A stretch of DNA of 29,256 bases from a virus: the IMG/VR virus record IMGVR_UViG_3300027608_000007, positions 1 to 29,256 of that record, one strand, 5' to 3'. The notes under the pieces were generated by a model. It was not told the origin of the DNA, ran no database searches, and saw only the letters and a list, made by a program, of their open reading frames with translations. This document shows, piece by piece, positions 9,451-17,085 of this stretch. Both the position numbers and the translations under genes were made by a program. Positions within the stretch are counted from its first letter, which is position 1. Each line of letters starts with the position of its first letter.

Positions 9451-9903
9451 ATGGCGAATTATCCTGTATCTGCAACTTTCAATGTTCTCTATCCTACTAG
9501 AAGAAGAATGGCAGCCATATTAAAGAGAATAATTATGGCAAATGGTCTATTTCAAGAGGGGACACTTGTAGATAGTATCAGGATAAATGCTAAAGTACCT
9601 GCTTTGGGTAACATAGAAATTGAAATAATAGCGATGTATTACTTTATGTATCTTAACAATGGTGCTACTTTATGGAATGGTGGAGTAATAGAGCCTTATG
9701 ATTTGGTGAGACAATTCACACAAGAATTAGATGCTTCCGGTATTACTACTGAAATATATCAACAGTACACTGAATGGCTTACGCAAAAATATCCTATAAT
9801 GGACATTGCTAAAATTTATGAAGGTCAAAAGGCTATCGTATATTCATTCTTTCCGATAGAAGCTCCTGCAACGTGGGTTGATGGCTATCCTCTAGATGTC
9901 TAA
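9451..9903 (+). CDS. putative neck/connector protein (HK97 gp10-like?)
   Basis: This is a 150-residue protein containing RRRMAAILKRIIMANGL, then GTLVDSIRINAKVP, then YYFMYLNNGATLWNGG. The order (helix, a 'solubilise, S-I-R-V' strand, then a 'Y-x-xL-N/E-x-G' segment) resembles HK97 gp10-type tail completion proteins, where the last segment is often 'YAxxxExGT'. The gene begins one base after the previous stop. Its 3' end overlaps by 12 bases the 3' end of a convergent minus-strand gene. Family call is tentative. Confidence 0.45.
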   Translation: MANYPVSATFNVLYPTRRRMAAILKRIIMANGLFQEGTLVDSIRINAKVPALGNIEIEIIAMYYFMYLNNGATLWNGGVIEPYDLVRQFTQELDASGITTEIYQQYTEWLTQKYPIMDIAKIYEGQKAIVYSFFPIEAPATWVDGYPLDV

Positions 9904-10629
9904 TTCTTTTTTCATTCCCAACATATTGAACACATAAGTAAGTGGTAATGCTCCGATTGCTTCAGATTTAGTCAAATCATTATTACACAGGCCGTATATC
10001 ATTCTCTCCCAACTCCATTTTGATTCTTTCTTAATATCTTCTTCTTCTTTCAATTCTTCAGTTGTAAGTTCTTCTTTCTCTTCTTCTGATAATTCCGATA
10101 ACTCTTCGCCATTAAATAAATTTTTATATGTGTTTAGAAAATTATCACGAAACTTTAGGAACTCATTAATAAGGCCATATACTTCTGTAATTGGAAGGTC
10201 TAAGAACTTATCTGCTCTTATTGTACAATCGTAATCATAAGGTTCAATTATTTCTTCACCCCACTCATTTACCTTAGTTTGCCTGTAAAGGATAGCACAA
10301 ATCTTATCTAAGTTAGTTATGTAATTATTGGTAAAATAATAGTCAAGGTCAATATACTCGTATAAGCAAAGTTTACTAAATGGCTTGACTTTCATTCCTA
10401 GAAGATTATGGTTATATTGTTTCGATGGTTCTGTATTTGACCACTTCATATCAGCAATCATTTTTACCATATCATCTAAATCAAGCTCATCTACTTCTTC
10501 ATAGCTCATATCAGTAACGATAGAAATCAATTCACTATTATAGCTATTAGCTCCTTGACTTTTGTCTATCTCATTTATCTCAATAAACTGTTCAAGCGTT
10601 ATTTCACTCCACTTCTTCGGCAAGTACAT
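9892..10629 (-). CDS. minus-strand accessory/assembly protein B (paralogue of its neighbour)
   Basis: This is a 245-residue, strongly acidic protein starting MYLPKKWSEITLEQFIEINEID. Its N-terminal region shares a layout with the neighbouring minus-strand protein: a short strand, LTxxQF, a helix, then a 'D-x-D-D/A' helix (ELDLDDMVKMIADMKW). Residues about 185-210 are almost all Glu/Leu/Ser/Lys. It overlaps the upstream minus gene by 26 bases, so the two form one operon. The 'xLPKxWxEITLxQF' opening is one I associate with uncharacterised Bacteroidota phage proteins near tail genes, possibly tail assembly chaperones. This is inference; function unknown. Confidence 0.7.
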   Translation of the reverse strand: MYLPKKWSEITLEQFIEINEIDKSQGANSYNSELISIVTDMSYEEVDELDLDDMVKMIADMKWSNTEPSKQYNHNLLGMKVKPFSKLCLYEYIDLDYYFTNNYITNLDKICAILYRQTKVNEWGEEIIEPYDYDCTIRADKFLDLPITEVYGLINEFLKFRDNFLNTYKNLFNGEELSELSEEEKEELTTEELKEEEDIKKESKWSWERMIYGLCNNDLTKSEAIGALPLTYVFNMLGMKKELDI

Positions 10630-11149
10630 CTTCTACTTTATCTACTTGTTTGATTAGCTTGTTCGTAATAAATAGCAAGTAAGGAATAGCTATGTTTGCT
10701 TTAAGTTCTTTAATTAATTTAGCTTTTAATTTTAAGTGGGCTTCAGCGTAATGCTCTGCAGGTGTTAGGTCATCTCTTTTAAAGAAAATTGCTAGTATAT
10801 CTGATATGTATCCTTTTGGTTTAGATATGGCTATCTTTTCAATTAACTTAGTATCTCGAACTGTAAGCTTTAACTCAGCTGTATAGCTATAACCTGCTAA
10901 CTCTATATTAGAGATAGTAGGGTACTCAATCTCAGGTATAGTGTTGAACTGATTTGTATACTCGATAAAGTCAGCCACATCGACATCGTAAAACTCACTT
11001 TCAGCTAAGCCTAAGCTACCAAAAATCTGCAGGTGCCTATCTACAGCATCAAGTTCCTTATTGTTGCTAAGTTCGGTTATTACTTCAAATTGGTCTATTG
11101 TCAATTCGTCAAGTTGGTTTGGAATTTCTTTTCCTAAAATAGTTATCAT
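10604..11149 (-). CDS. minus-strand accessory/assembly protein A
   Basis: This is a 181-residue protein starting MITILGKEIPNQLDELTIDQF. I chose the ATG at 11149 because the longer frame would need a TTG inside the opposite late promoter and gene. It shares the LTIDQF / DVDVADFIEYTNQFN pattern with the next minus gene, so the two look like an old duplication. Transcription would start from a host-type -7 element (TATATTTG, 11173-11166 on the minus strand), unlike the surrounding late genes. It could be a tail chaperone or an early regulator; no known domain recognised. Confidence 0.7.
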   Translation of the reverse strand: MITILGKEIPNQLDELTIDQFEVITELSNNKELDAVDRHLQIFGSLGLAESEFYDVDVADFIEYTNQFNTIPEIEYPTISNIELAGYSYTAELKLTVRDTKLIEKIAISKPKGYISDILAIFFKRDDLTPAEHYAEAHLKLKAKLIKELKANIAIPYLLFITNKLIKQVDKVEDVLAEEVE

Positions 11150-11159
11150 AATTGTTTTT

Positions 11160-11194
11160 TTTTTACAAATATATAAATAATTATAATATAGGTA
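11160..11194 (+). promoter_or_regulatory. putative phage late promoter, copy 3
   Basis: TTTTTAC (11160-11166), 17 bases, then TAATATAGGTA (11184-11194), whose last A starts the ATG at 11194. This lies in the only space between two divergent genes, so the protease/capsid operon needs a promoter here. The TATAAT at 11182-11187 is a good -10-like hexamer placed 6 bases before the ATG. Promoter function is inferred from position and from the five-fold recurrence. Confidence 0.75.
11166..11173 (-). promoter_or_regulatory. host-type -7 element for the minus-strand pair
   Basis: Read on the minus strand the bases are TATATTTG, a match to the Bacteroidota housekeeping -7 element TAnnTTTG, 16 bases before the ATG at 11149. 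No good TTG -33 box is seen at the usual 19-20 base distance (a TTG occurs at 24). It lies inside the spacer of the plus-strand late promoter 11160-11194, so the two promoters overlap face to face. Confidence 0.5.
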
Positions 11195-12141
11195 TGGCAA
11201 AAGATAATCTTCCTGTTTATAAAATCACAATTGACCCTGAATACTCTGAAAACGGAGAAGATTTAGGGATTGAACAAATCGCCTTCACATCAACTCCTGC
11301 CATAAGGGTGATGGGCCTAGCCTTCAATTCTCAGGCTAAACCAATGATTTTTACCGATGACATAAAATATCGAATAGTTGCACCTGCCCTCATACCTATG
11401 GAGATTTATCGTAAAGATGACGAAGATGGTAAGGAGTACTATGTTTCATTTTCAGTAGAGGAAATTGAAAAGATTCACGCAAAATTTATGCGTGATATGT
11501 CTAACAAAGACTTATTCAATTTAGAACACGATACCGATAAGACAGTACCTGCTTATGTACTCGAAGCTTGGATTGTGGATACTCCTAGAGAGGACAAAGC
11601 ATACTCAAGTTTTGGCATAGAAGTTCCGGAAGGCACACTAATGGTGACGGCACAGGTAACAGATAAAGAATACTATGCACAATTAGTAGCAGATGGTCAA
11701 GTTGGATTTTCAATCGAAGGCTATCTAGGAATGAAGTTAAAAGAAGAGAAACAATATAAACTAAATAATATGAATAAATTACCGGATGGTGAACACTTAA
11801 TTGACGGCAAAATCTACGTTGTTGTTGGTGGTGAGATCACTGAAATTAGAGAAGAAGAAGTAGTTGAGGCTCAACTAGCTGATACTGTAGTTGAAGAAGA
11901 AGAAGTGGTAGAAGAGGAAACAATGGCTGTTGACCCTGCAATGGATGCTGAGGCTATACTAGAGATAGTTCGGCCATTAATTACAGAGCAAGTAGATGCC
12001 CTTGTTGCTATGATAGCTGACCTTAAAAATCAGTTAGAAGAATCACTTGTAGTAGAAACAGAAGAAGAGGTGGTTGAGGAGGCTGTAGCTTTAAGCGTGC
12101 AGCAAAGACTTAGTATATTCAATAAATTTAACAACAAATAA
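11194..12141 (+). CDS. prohead serine protease (XkdF-like) with scaffold-like C-terminus
   Basis: This is a 315-residue protein. Residues 8-180 match the XkdF / Peptidase_S78_2 pattern: DLFNLEHDTDK (His112), YVLEAWIVDTP, a 'G-T-x-M-V-T-A-Q-V-T-D-K-E-Y' strand, and VGFSIEGYLG with the likely nucleophile Ser173. From about 193 on comes an acidic, Glu/Val-rich region ending in a predicted coiled coil (about 250-290), like a scaffolding domain. Expected roles are shaping and maturing the capsid. The ATG at 11194 is preferred over an upstream TTG because it coincides with the recurring late-promoter motif. The major capsid gene follows after 13 bases. Confidence 0.82.
   Translation: MAKDNLPVYKITIDPEYSENGEDLGIEQIAFTSTPAIRVMGLAFNSQAKPMIFTDDIKYRIVAPALIPMEIYRKDDEDGKEYYVSFSVEEIEKIHAKFMRDMSNKDLFNLEHDTDKTVPAYVLEAWIVDTPREDKAYSSFGIEVPEGTLMVTAQVTDKEYYAQLVADGQVGFSIEGYLGMKLKEEKQYKLNNMNKLPDGEHLIDGKIYVVVGGEITEIREEEVVEAQLADTVVEEEEVVEEETMAVDPAMDAEAILEIVRPLITEQVDALVAMIADLKNQLEESLVVETEEEVVEEAVALSVQQRLSIFNKFNNK
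11770..12141 (+). CDS. possible nested scaffolding protein (internal start)
   Basis: An in-frame ATG at 11770 opens a 123-residue product, MNKLPDGEHLIDGKIYVVVG..., exactly at the border between the protease domain and the acidic coiled-coil tail. The upstream bases are A-rich (AATATAAACTAAATAAT), like other starts in this genome. The lambda C/Nu3 and other phages express scaffolds in this nested manner. This is an inference from position only; a fused product is equally possible. Confidence 0.3.
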   Translation: MNKLPDGEHLIDGKIYVVVGGEITEIREEEVVEAQLADTVVEEEEVVEEETMAVDPAMDAEAILEIVRPLITEQVDALVAMIADLKNQLEESLVVETEEEVVEEAVALSVQQRLSIFNKFNNK

Positions 12142-12154
12142 AAAACAACAAACA

Positions 12155-13090
12155 ATGAGAAAATTAAAATTTGATTTATTAAATGGTGCAGGGGCAACTC
12201 TTACACCAAACGCTGAGAGCTTTTACGCTCAAGCTTACTTGGGTTCAAGTGACATAGTAGATAACTTTAGAACTTTGCCGGGTGTAAAATATGAAGTTAA
12301 AATTGGAACAGTAACTTTTGGAGACATTCTTCAACCATCTACCTGTGCTTTCACTGCACCACAAGATGAGCTTACAGCTAAATTGATGTCGGTATGTGCC
12401 TTGAGCAGTATGGCGCAGATCTGCCAATTTGATCTGGAGCAATCATTCGTATCTTTACAAATGGCTGCAGGTTCAAACGGAGATTTCTCTGTTGCATCTT
12501 TTATGTCTTTTTATTGGTCAGAAATGGCTAATTCAATTAATGGTTCTATTGAGTCATTGAGATGGCAAGGTGATAGCTCTTTACCAAGTGGCCCACTTTC
12601 TTTGTGTGATGGTTATGAAGTTAAATTGACTGCAGGTTTAACTGCTCCTACTGATACAGTTATCAATGGTGGTACAGGTGCTATTCTTACTTTTGCTACT
12701 TTGTTGACTAAATTAGATGCTGCTTACGCTTTAGTACCTGCTTCTATCGCATCTAGAACAGCTGATTTACGTTTCTATTTACCAACTCAATTGGTAAACA
12801 TTTATCGTCGAGGTGTGGCTGCAGGTAACACTCAAGCTTTTATTACTCAAGATTTGGCTTTAACTTACTTAGGTATCAAAATAGTTCTTTGTCCGGGTAT
12901 GTCAAACAACACTTTTGTAATGACGTTGAAAGACAATTTAGTTTATCTTTTTGATGGTGAAGGTGACCCAAGCGACTTGAGAGCAGTTAACTTATCTGAT
13001 ACAGTTGCTGAGCCTTACATCCGTACTCGTGCGAATATGAAAATTGGCTTTGACTATGTAAATGGTAAGGACATCGTTTTCTACTCTTAA
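12155..13090 (+). CDS. major capsid protein (inferred)
   Basis: This is a 311-residue protein following the protease/scaffold by 13 bases and followed by a hairpin, the usual context of the major head protein. An N-terminal arm (MRKLKFDLLNGAGATLTPNA) is followed by mixed alpha/beta sequence and a C-terminal strand block (YIRTRANMKIGFDYVNGKD), consistent with an HK97 fold. Codons are regular and T-ending (GGT, GCT), as in highly expressed genes. I do not recognise a catalogued family with certainty; the call rests mainly on neighbours and length. Confidence 0.72.
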   Translation: MRKLKFDLLNGAGATLTPNAESFYAQAYLGSSDIVDNFRTLPGVKYEVKIGTVTFGDILQPSTCAFTAPQDELTAKLMSVCALSSMAQICQFDLEQSFVSLQMAAGSNGDFSVASFMSFYWSEMANSINGSIESLRWQGDSSLPSGPLSLCDGYEVKLTAGLTAPTDTVINGGTGAILTFATLLTKLDAAYALVPASIASRTADLRFYLPTQLVNIYRRGVAAGNTQAFITQDLALTYLGIKIVLCPGMSNNTFVMTLKDNLVYLFDGEGDPSDLRAVNLSDTVAEPYIRTRANMKIGFDYVNGKDIVFYS

Positions 13091-13113
13091 TTATTCTTAA
13101 TATTCACTCATAG

Positions 13114-13129
13114 AGGGAGGCAACTCCCT
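13114..13129 (+). terminator. GNRA-capped hairpin after the capsid gene
   Basis: AGGGAG-GCAA-CTCCCT forms a 6-bp stem with a GNRA tetraloop, 23 bases past the capsid stop. It is followed by TTATATAAAA rather than a clean U-run, so it is either a weak, partial terminator or an mRNA 3'-end stabiliser that sets the ratio of capsid to the next protein. Confidence 0.55.
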
Positions 13130-13149
13130 TTATATAAAACTAAAAAATT

Positions 13150-13692
13150 ATGCCAACTTGTCAAGCCTTAGAGGCGATTTTAAAGAGTTGCGATTCAAAT
13201 AGTGGGGGTATCTACGGAATATGGATAAACCAACAAGATGAAATCGCATCTATAACACCTGTAGACCCATCTGCCGTTGCAGGATGGTCTATCACAGCTA
13301 TAACTTTACAAGCTCCGCCTGTATTGTTTGAAAACTTATACATTCGTAGAAATACATCTAGCTACACGGAAGATGCTGCAATTGATTTAATCAATGGTAG
13401 TTCATTTGTTACTGCTACGATCAACTTAATGTTCCAACGAAGAGAAGCAGATAAGTCTAGAGCTATCAAAATTCTTGGTTCAGGACAACAATATTTGACT
13501 GCAGTTATCTTAGATGCTAATGGTATCTATTGGTACTTCCCATATTTACAAGTAACAGCTGTTGCTGAAGGCTCGGGCCAAGCTCGTGCTGATGGTTCTA
13601 AATACCAAGTTACACTTGTTTCTGAAAATGAATACCTGGCCTATGAGGTCAATATGCTACCTGCTGCTTTAGCTAATATCGGAATTTCTTAA
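13150..13692 (+). CDS. putative major tail tube protein
   Basis: This is a 180-residue protein (MPTCQALEAILKSCDSNSGG...) lying alone between a hairpin and a strong terminator directly behind the capsid gene. That is the setting of an abundant virion protein made in fixed ratio to capsid. The body has alternating strands (IYGIWINQQDEI, ATINLMFQRRE, YLTAVILDANGIYWYFPYLQV, KYQVTLVSENEYL), a beta-sandwich pattern as in siphovirus tube proteins. Two Cys near the N-terminus. Assignment by pattern and place; a head decoration or neck protein would be the alternative. Confidence 0.5.
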   Translation: MPTCQALEAILKSCDSNSGGIYGIWINQQDEIASITPVDPSAVAGWSITAITLQAPPVLFENLYIRRNTSSYTEDAAIDLINGSSFVTATINLMFQRREADKSRAIKILGSGQQYLTAVILDANGIYWYFPYLQVTAVAEGSGQARADGSKYQVTLVSENEYLAYEVNMLPAALANIGIS

Positions 13693-13714
13693 CACGAATA
13701 AAACGCTTAAAATC

Positions 13715-13741
13715 AGCCCTACAATTGTGGGGCTTTTTTTA
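13715..13741 (+). terminator. rho-independent terminator
   Basis: AGCCCTACA-AT-TGTGGGGCT is a stem of nine pairs (one T-G wobble; the innermost A-T pair may open to an AATT loop) directly followed by seven to eight T residues. It would end transcripts of the protease-capsid-tube operon, making a new promoter necessary for the portal operon; such a promoter-like motif follows at 13744. Confidence 0.88.
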
Positions 13742-13743
13742 TT

Positions 13744-13778
13744 TATAAACATTTGAAAGTAAAGATATAATATAGGTA
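13744..13778 (+). promoter_or_regulatory. putative phage late promoter, copy 4
   Basis: TATAAAC (13744-13750), 17 bases, then TAATATAGGTA (13768-13778), the last A being the first base of the next ATG. It begins three bases past the T-run of the preceding terminator. TATAAT occupies 13766-13771. Promoter function is inferred; the location right after a terminator is strong support. Confidence 0.78.
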
Positions 13779-14128
13779 TGATATACATTGAGCAGGGCGT
13801 AATAAATCAAATAGTGCTAACCTTAACGGAGGTCACTACTGTACCCACTCCACATTATCTATTTGCTTTTACAAATGAGATGAATACTACTAGCAGTACT
13901 AAATTATTTACAACTGCTGACACAAGCTTATGGCCCGAAAGATACAATCTTTTTGTCTTAAATGAACCGGTAGACATTCCATTAAAGCAAGGACAATTCA
14001 CATATCAGATTTATCAAAGCTCAACACCATACGTTTTACCTTTAACCATTGCACAATCAACAGGAGTAGTGATAGAAGAAGGTCGAATGGTAGTTAGTGG
14101 GCCTGTAGGAACTTCAATATACGACTAA
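13778..14128 (+). CDS. hypothetical virion protein upstream of portal
   Basis: This is a 116-residue beta-rich protein (MIYIEQGVINQIVLTLTE...). Strands and turns (HYLFAFTNEM, ERYNLFVLNE, GQFTYQIYQS, VIEEGRMVVSG) look like an immunoglobulin-type or jelly-roll domain. Similar short proteins are common beside portal or fibre genes in Bacteroidota phages as far as I recall, but I know no assigned role. It is the first gene behind late promoter copy 4 and precedes the portal gene by three bases. Head decoration is a guess. Confidence 0.55.
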   Translation: MIYIEQGVINQIVLTLTEVTTVPTPHYLFAFTNEMNTTSSTKLFTTADTSLWPERYNLFVLNEPVDIPLKQGQFTYQIYQSSTPYVLPLTIAQSTGVVIEEGRMVVSGPVGTSIYD

Positions 14129-14131
14129 ATT

Positions 14132-15427
14132 ATGGCTTGGTACAATATCTTTAAGAAAGAAAATAAAACAATGGAAACGCTTGAGGGTTATCAATCTTTT
14201 AGCACTCCATTTTTACCTGTAGGTAAAGGCAATTTAACACTACCTTATGTCAATGGAAGGTATAGCACTAATATGTGGGTTAGATTTGGAAATGACAATT
14301 TATATCCTGAACTCCTTAATCAAATGTATTATGCTAGTCCTTTGCACGGAGCAATTTGTGACTATAAAACAAATGCAGTTATTGGTGGTGGGTTTGCTTT
14401 AGCTACTGATAAGTTGACAACTCCTGAGAAATTGGAATTATATATGTTTGAACGAAAAATTAAAATCAAACAAACAGTTAAAGCAGTTACAAAACAACTT
14501 ATTGTTCATAATAGAATATACTTTAAGTTATGTTTTGACAATAATAAAAAACTTATTAAGATTGAAAATATTTCACCTGAAAAAGTAAGGATATCTAGGT
14601 TTAAAGAAATGTATTACTTATGTGATGATTGGAGTACCAATATAGAAATTACAAGTATTAAACCTTATCACGTTTCTTGTTCAGATTACGAACAACTATA
14701 TTGTTACGAAATTAAGTCTTTGGGTCAAGATTTTTATAGTTTGCCTCAATACAGTTCTTGTCTAAATTTTGCATTTTTGAGTGGAGAGCTTTCGTACTTT
14801 GCTAAGAGTAACATCCAAAACTCAGTATTTCCATCTTTTGCTATGATGTTTCCAAAACGCCCACAAAGCGAGGAAGAAAAGCATATGATTAAAGAAACCA
14901 TTGATCGGTTAAAAGGAGCAGCCAACGCAGGAAAAGCTGTGGCCTTTTTTGCCAATTCTGCTGAGCAATTACCAAAGATTGAGGCATTACCAAATAACAA
15001 TAATGACAAGCTATTTCAAGAGGCATCTCAACTAAACACGGAACAAATATGTTTTGCTCATACGATTGACCCTATTTTAATGGGAGTAAGAACTACCGGT
15101 AGCTTAGGAGGTGGTGCAGATATTAAACAAGCGTATGTTATTTTTGAGAAAAACGTAGTAATGGAGCTTAGAAATTGCGTTCAACATATATTCAACGAGT
15201 TATTAACCATCGCTAAGATACCTGCTGAGTTTACTATCAATAACTTTCAAATAATAGATGAGTCAATCGTAGAACTTGAAGGTGATGCTTCGAGAATAAA
15301 CAACTTAATAAGTGCAATGCATCCTACTGTTGCTCAGAAAATTTTAGATAATATGACTGCTAATGAAATAAGAGCTTTAGCTGATTTACCTCCAATTGAA
15401 ACAACTCCAATAACACCCATCGTATAA
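14132..15427 (+). CDS. portal protein
   Basis: This is a 431-residue protein whose order of elements fits a portal: RFGNDNLYPELLNQMYYASPLHGAI (N-terminal wing), a stem-like helix region, and a central 'S-P-E-K-V-R-I' strand. A long helix follows (KHMIKETIDRLKGAANAGKA), then DPILMGVRTTGSLGGGADIKQ (about 310-330), the diagnostic C-terminal region of portals, which also selects gp-like turns before the crown. Twelve copies would form the DNA channel at the head vertex. Its stop overlaps the next start (TAATG). Its location downstream of the capsid gene is unusual. Confidence 0.82.
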   Translation: MAWYNIFKKENKTMETLEGYQSFSTPFLPVGKGNLTLPYVNGRYSTNMWVRFGNDNLYPELLNQMYYASPLHGAICDYKTNAVIGGGFALATDKLTTPEKLELYMFERKIKIKQTVKAVTKQLIVHNRIYFKLCFDNNKKLIKIENISPEKVRISRFKEMYYLCDDWSTNIEITSIKPYHVSCSDYEQLYCYEIKSLGQDFYSLPQYSSCLNFAFLSGELSYFAKSNIQNSVFPSFAMMFPKRPQSEEEKHMIKETIDRLKGAANAGKAVAFFANSAEQLPKIEALPNNNNDKLFQEASQLNTEQICFAHTIDPILMGVRTTGSLGGGADIKQAYVIFEKNVVMELRNCVQHIFNELLTIAKIPAEFTINNFQIIDESIVELEGDASRINNLISAMHPTVAQKILDNMTANEIRALADLPPIETTPITPIV

Positions 15428-15993
15428 TGCTATATTTTATAACTGAAACTTATTTAAAAGTTAATACACCTATTACAGCCAATGTAGATGTAACAGATGT
15501 AACACCATATATTGCTACTCAAGCTGCTTTAAGAATACAACCAATCTTAGGCACTACTTTCTATAACTATTTATTAGGACAATATAATAATACCTTATTG
15601 ACCCCTGACGAGATTGACCTAGTTGAATTTATTCAGCCGGTAATTGCTTGGAGAAGCGCCGAAGATGCTGTCTTTGGCTTAACCTACCAATTAAAAAACA
15701 AAGGTTTACAAACACAAAACGGAGATTACTCTGCAAGTGTATCTAGAAATGAAGTTGCTTTCGGAATGGAACACTACGCACAAAAAGCATCATTCTTTGA
15801 GCAAAGGCTTATAAGATGGCTACTTACAAACAAAAATTTATTTCCACTATTTATTTCAGCTACTAATACCGATACTGATTTACGCCCAATGTTTAACCAT
15901 TGCAACTGTATAACACCTTATCAACTTACCTGCACAGGTTTATGTGGTAATTTCTTAGAGAACGGCTATAACAACTCTATACTTATCTTATGA
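15427..15993 (+). CDS. head-tail connector (adaptor) protein
   Basis: This is a 188-residue protein starting MLYFITETYLKVNTPITANVDV. It is followed by helices around PYIATQAALRIQPILGTTFYNYLL and VEFIQPVIAWRSAEDAVFGL, a helical adaptor pattern typical of the gene next to portal in Bacteroidota phages. The C-terminus has a compact cysteine cluster (NHCNCITPYQLTCTGLCGN, about residues 157-175), unusual for this protein type. Start overlaps the portal stop and its own stop overlaps the holin start, so all three are coupled. Confidence 0.6.
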   Translation: MLYFITETYLKVNTPITANVDVTDVTPYIATQAALRIQPILGTTFYNYLLGQYNNTLLTPDEIDLVEFIQPVIAWRSAEDAVFGLTYQLKNKGLQTQNGDYSASVSRNEVAFGMEHYAQKASFFEQRLIRWLLTNKNLFPLFISATNTDTDLRPMFNHCNCITPYQLTCTGLCGNFLENGYNNSILIL

Positions 15994-16481
15994 GAATGCA
16001 ATTAGCTATCTTACTAACTTCAATTAAACAATCAATGGTTCAACTATTAGCCGTTATAGGTGCTTTCTTTTTACCTATATCCGGTATATTATTTTTAATT
16101 GGTTTTGCTATTGTCTTAGATACGCTAACAGGTATATGGAAAGCTAAGAAGTTAGGTATTCCCATTACATCAAGAAAACTTTCGGCAATTGTATCTAAAT
16201 TGTTTCTTTACGAGGTGGCAGTAATTGGTTTCTATCTTATAGATTATTGGATACTAAACGATATCATTCTAGTTTTTTTCAGTATACCATTAATGCTCAC
16301 AAAAATTCTATCTCTGGTGCTTTGTAGTATCGAATGCATCTCCATTAATGAGAACATAAAAGCAGTAAAAGGCCTTGACATATGGTCTGCCTTTAAGCAG
16401 TTACTACAGCGTTCAAAAGAAATTAAAAACGACATAGATGGAGTTAGATATAAACAAGATAGTTCAACACCGACTATCTGA
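15990..16481 (+). CDS. holin
   Basis: This is a 163-residue membrane protein with hydrophobic segments at about residues 17-45, 67-88 and 90-115, a conserved-looking loop DTLTGIWKAKKLG, and a charged C-terminal tail. The D-x-x-T-G-x-x-x-A-x-K pattern after the first segment is characteristic of a widespread phage holin family (phage_holin_4 type, toxin secretion/lysis). It would open the inner membrane to let the amidase reach the cell wall. It overlaps the connector gene by four bases and the amidase by 44. Confidence 0.8.
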   Translation: MRMQLAILLTSIKQSMVQLLAVIGAFFLPISGILFLIGFAIVLDTLTGIWKAKKLGIPITSRKLSAIVSKLFLYEVAVIGFYLIDYWILNDIILVFFSIPLMLTKILSLVLCSIECISINENIKAVKGLDIWSAFKQLLQRSKEIKNDIDGVRYKQDSSTPTI

Positions 16482-17085
16482 AAATCAATATTTTCAAGAG
16501 CTTACTGACAAAAAACAAATCTATTTGCACCATACCGCAGGTGGGCCATCAGCTGTTAATGTAGCTAAATTTTTCAATAGTCAACAGGGCAAGGTAGCAA
16601 CTGCTTTTATTATTGATAATAATGGTACAATCGTACAATGTTTTAGCTCTAAAAATTGGGCGTACCATTTGGGGTTAAAACAAGAGATATTCACAGAGTC
16701 AGGAGTACCATATAAAAGCCTAGACAAAATCTCAGTAGGTATTGAAATTTGTAACTATGGGCCATTGACTAAGAAGAACGGATACTACTATAATTATGTA
16801 GGGGGCAAAGTAGATTATACTGACATTACTATACTAGATAAAAAGTATAAAGGGCATATCTATTGGCAGAAATACACCGACGAACAAATAGAGTCTACAA
16901 GACAACTTTTAGTATACTTATGTGATCAGTACAAAATACCTCGCACTTACTTTGCTACCATCTTTAATATTGATAAACGTGCATTAAAAGGGGAAAGTGG
17001 TATATTTACTCACAATTCAGTAAGAAAAGACAAGAGTGACATCTATCCTTGTCCACGAATGATACAAATGCTAGAGAATTTATGA
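16438..17085 (+). CDS. endolysin: N-acetylmuramoyl-L-alanine amidase (Amidase_2)
   Basis: This is a 215-residue enzyme cutting the bond between MurNAc and L-Ala of peptidoglycan. It shows QIYLHHTAGGPS (zinc ligand at H31/H32), ATAFIIDNNGTIVQCF, NWAYHLGL, SVGIEICNYG, and the C-terminal THNSVRKDKSDIYP with H192 and K199/D201 as the second zinc-site/catalytic group. These are standard Amidase_2 landmarks in order. No signal peptide, so it depends on the holin. The stop overlaps the spanin start as ATGA. Confidence 0.92.
   Translation: MELDINKIVQHRLSENQYFQELTDKKQIYLHHTAGGPSAVNVAKFFNSQQGKVATAFIIDNNGTIVQCFSSKNWAYHLGLKQEIFTESGVPYKSLDKISVGIEICNYGPLTKKNGYYYNYVGGKVDYTDITILDKKYKGHIYWQKYTDEQIESTRQLLVYLCDQYKIPRTYFATIFNIDKRALKGESGIFTHNSVRKDKSDIYPCPRMIQMLENL

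Noticed and set aside
11152-11193. Longer frame of the protease starting at a TTG at 11152, and longer frame of the minus gene from a TTG at 11200
   Set aside because: Both extensions run through the intergenic promoters; the ATGs at 11194 and 11149 give a clean divergent gap.
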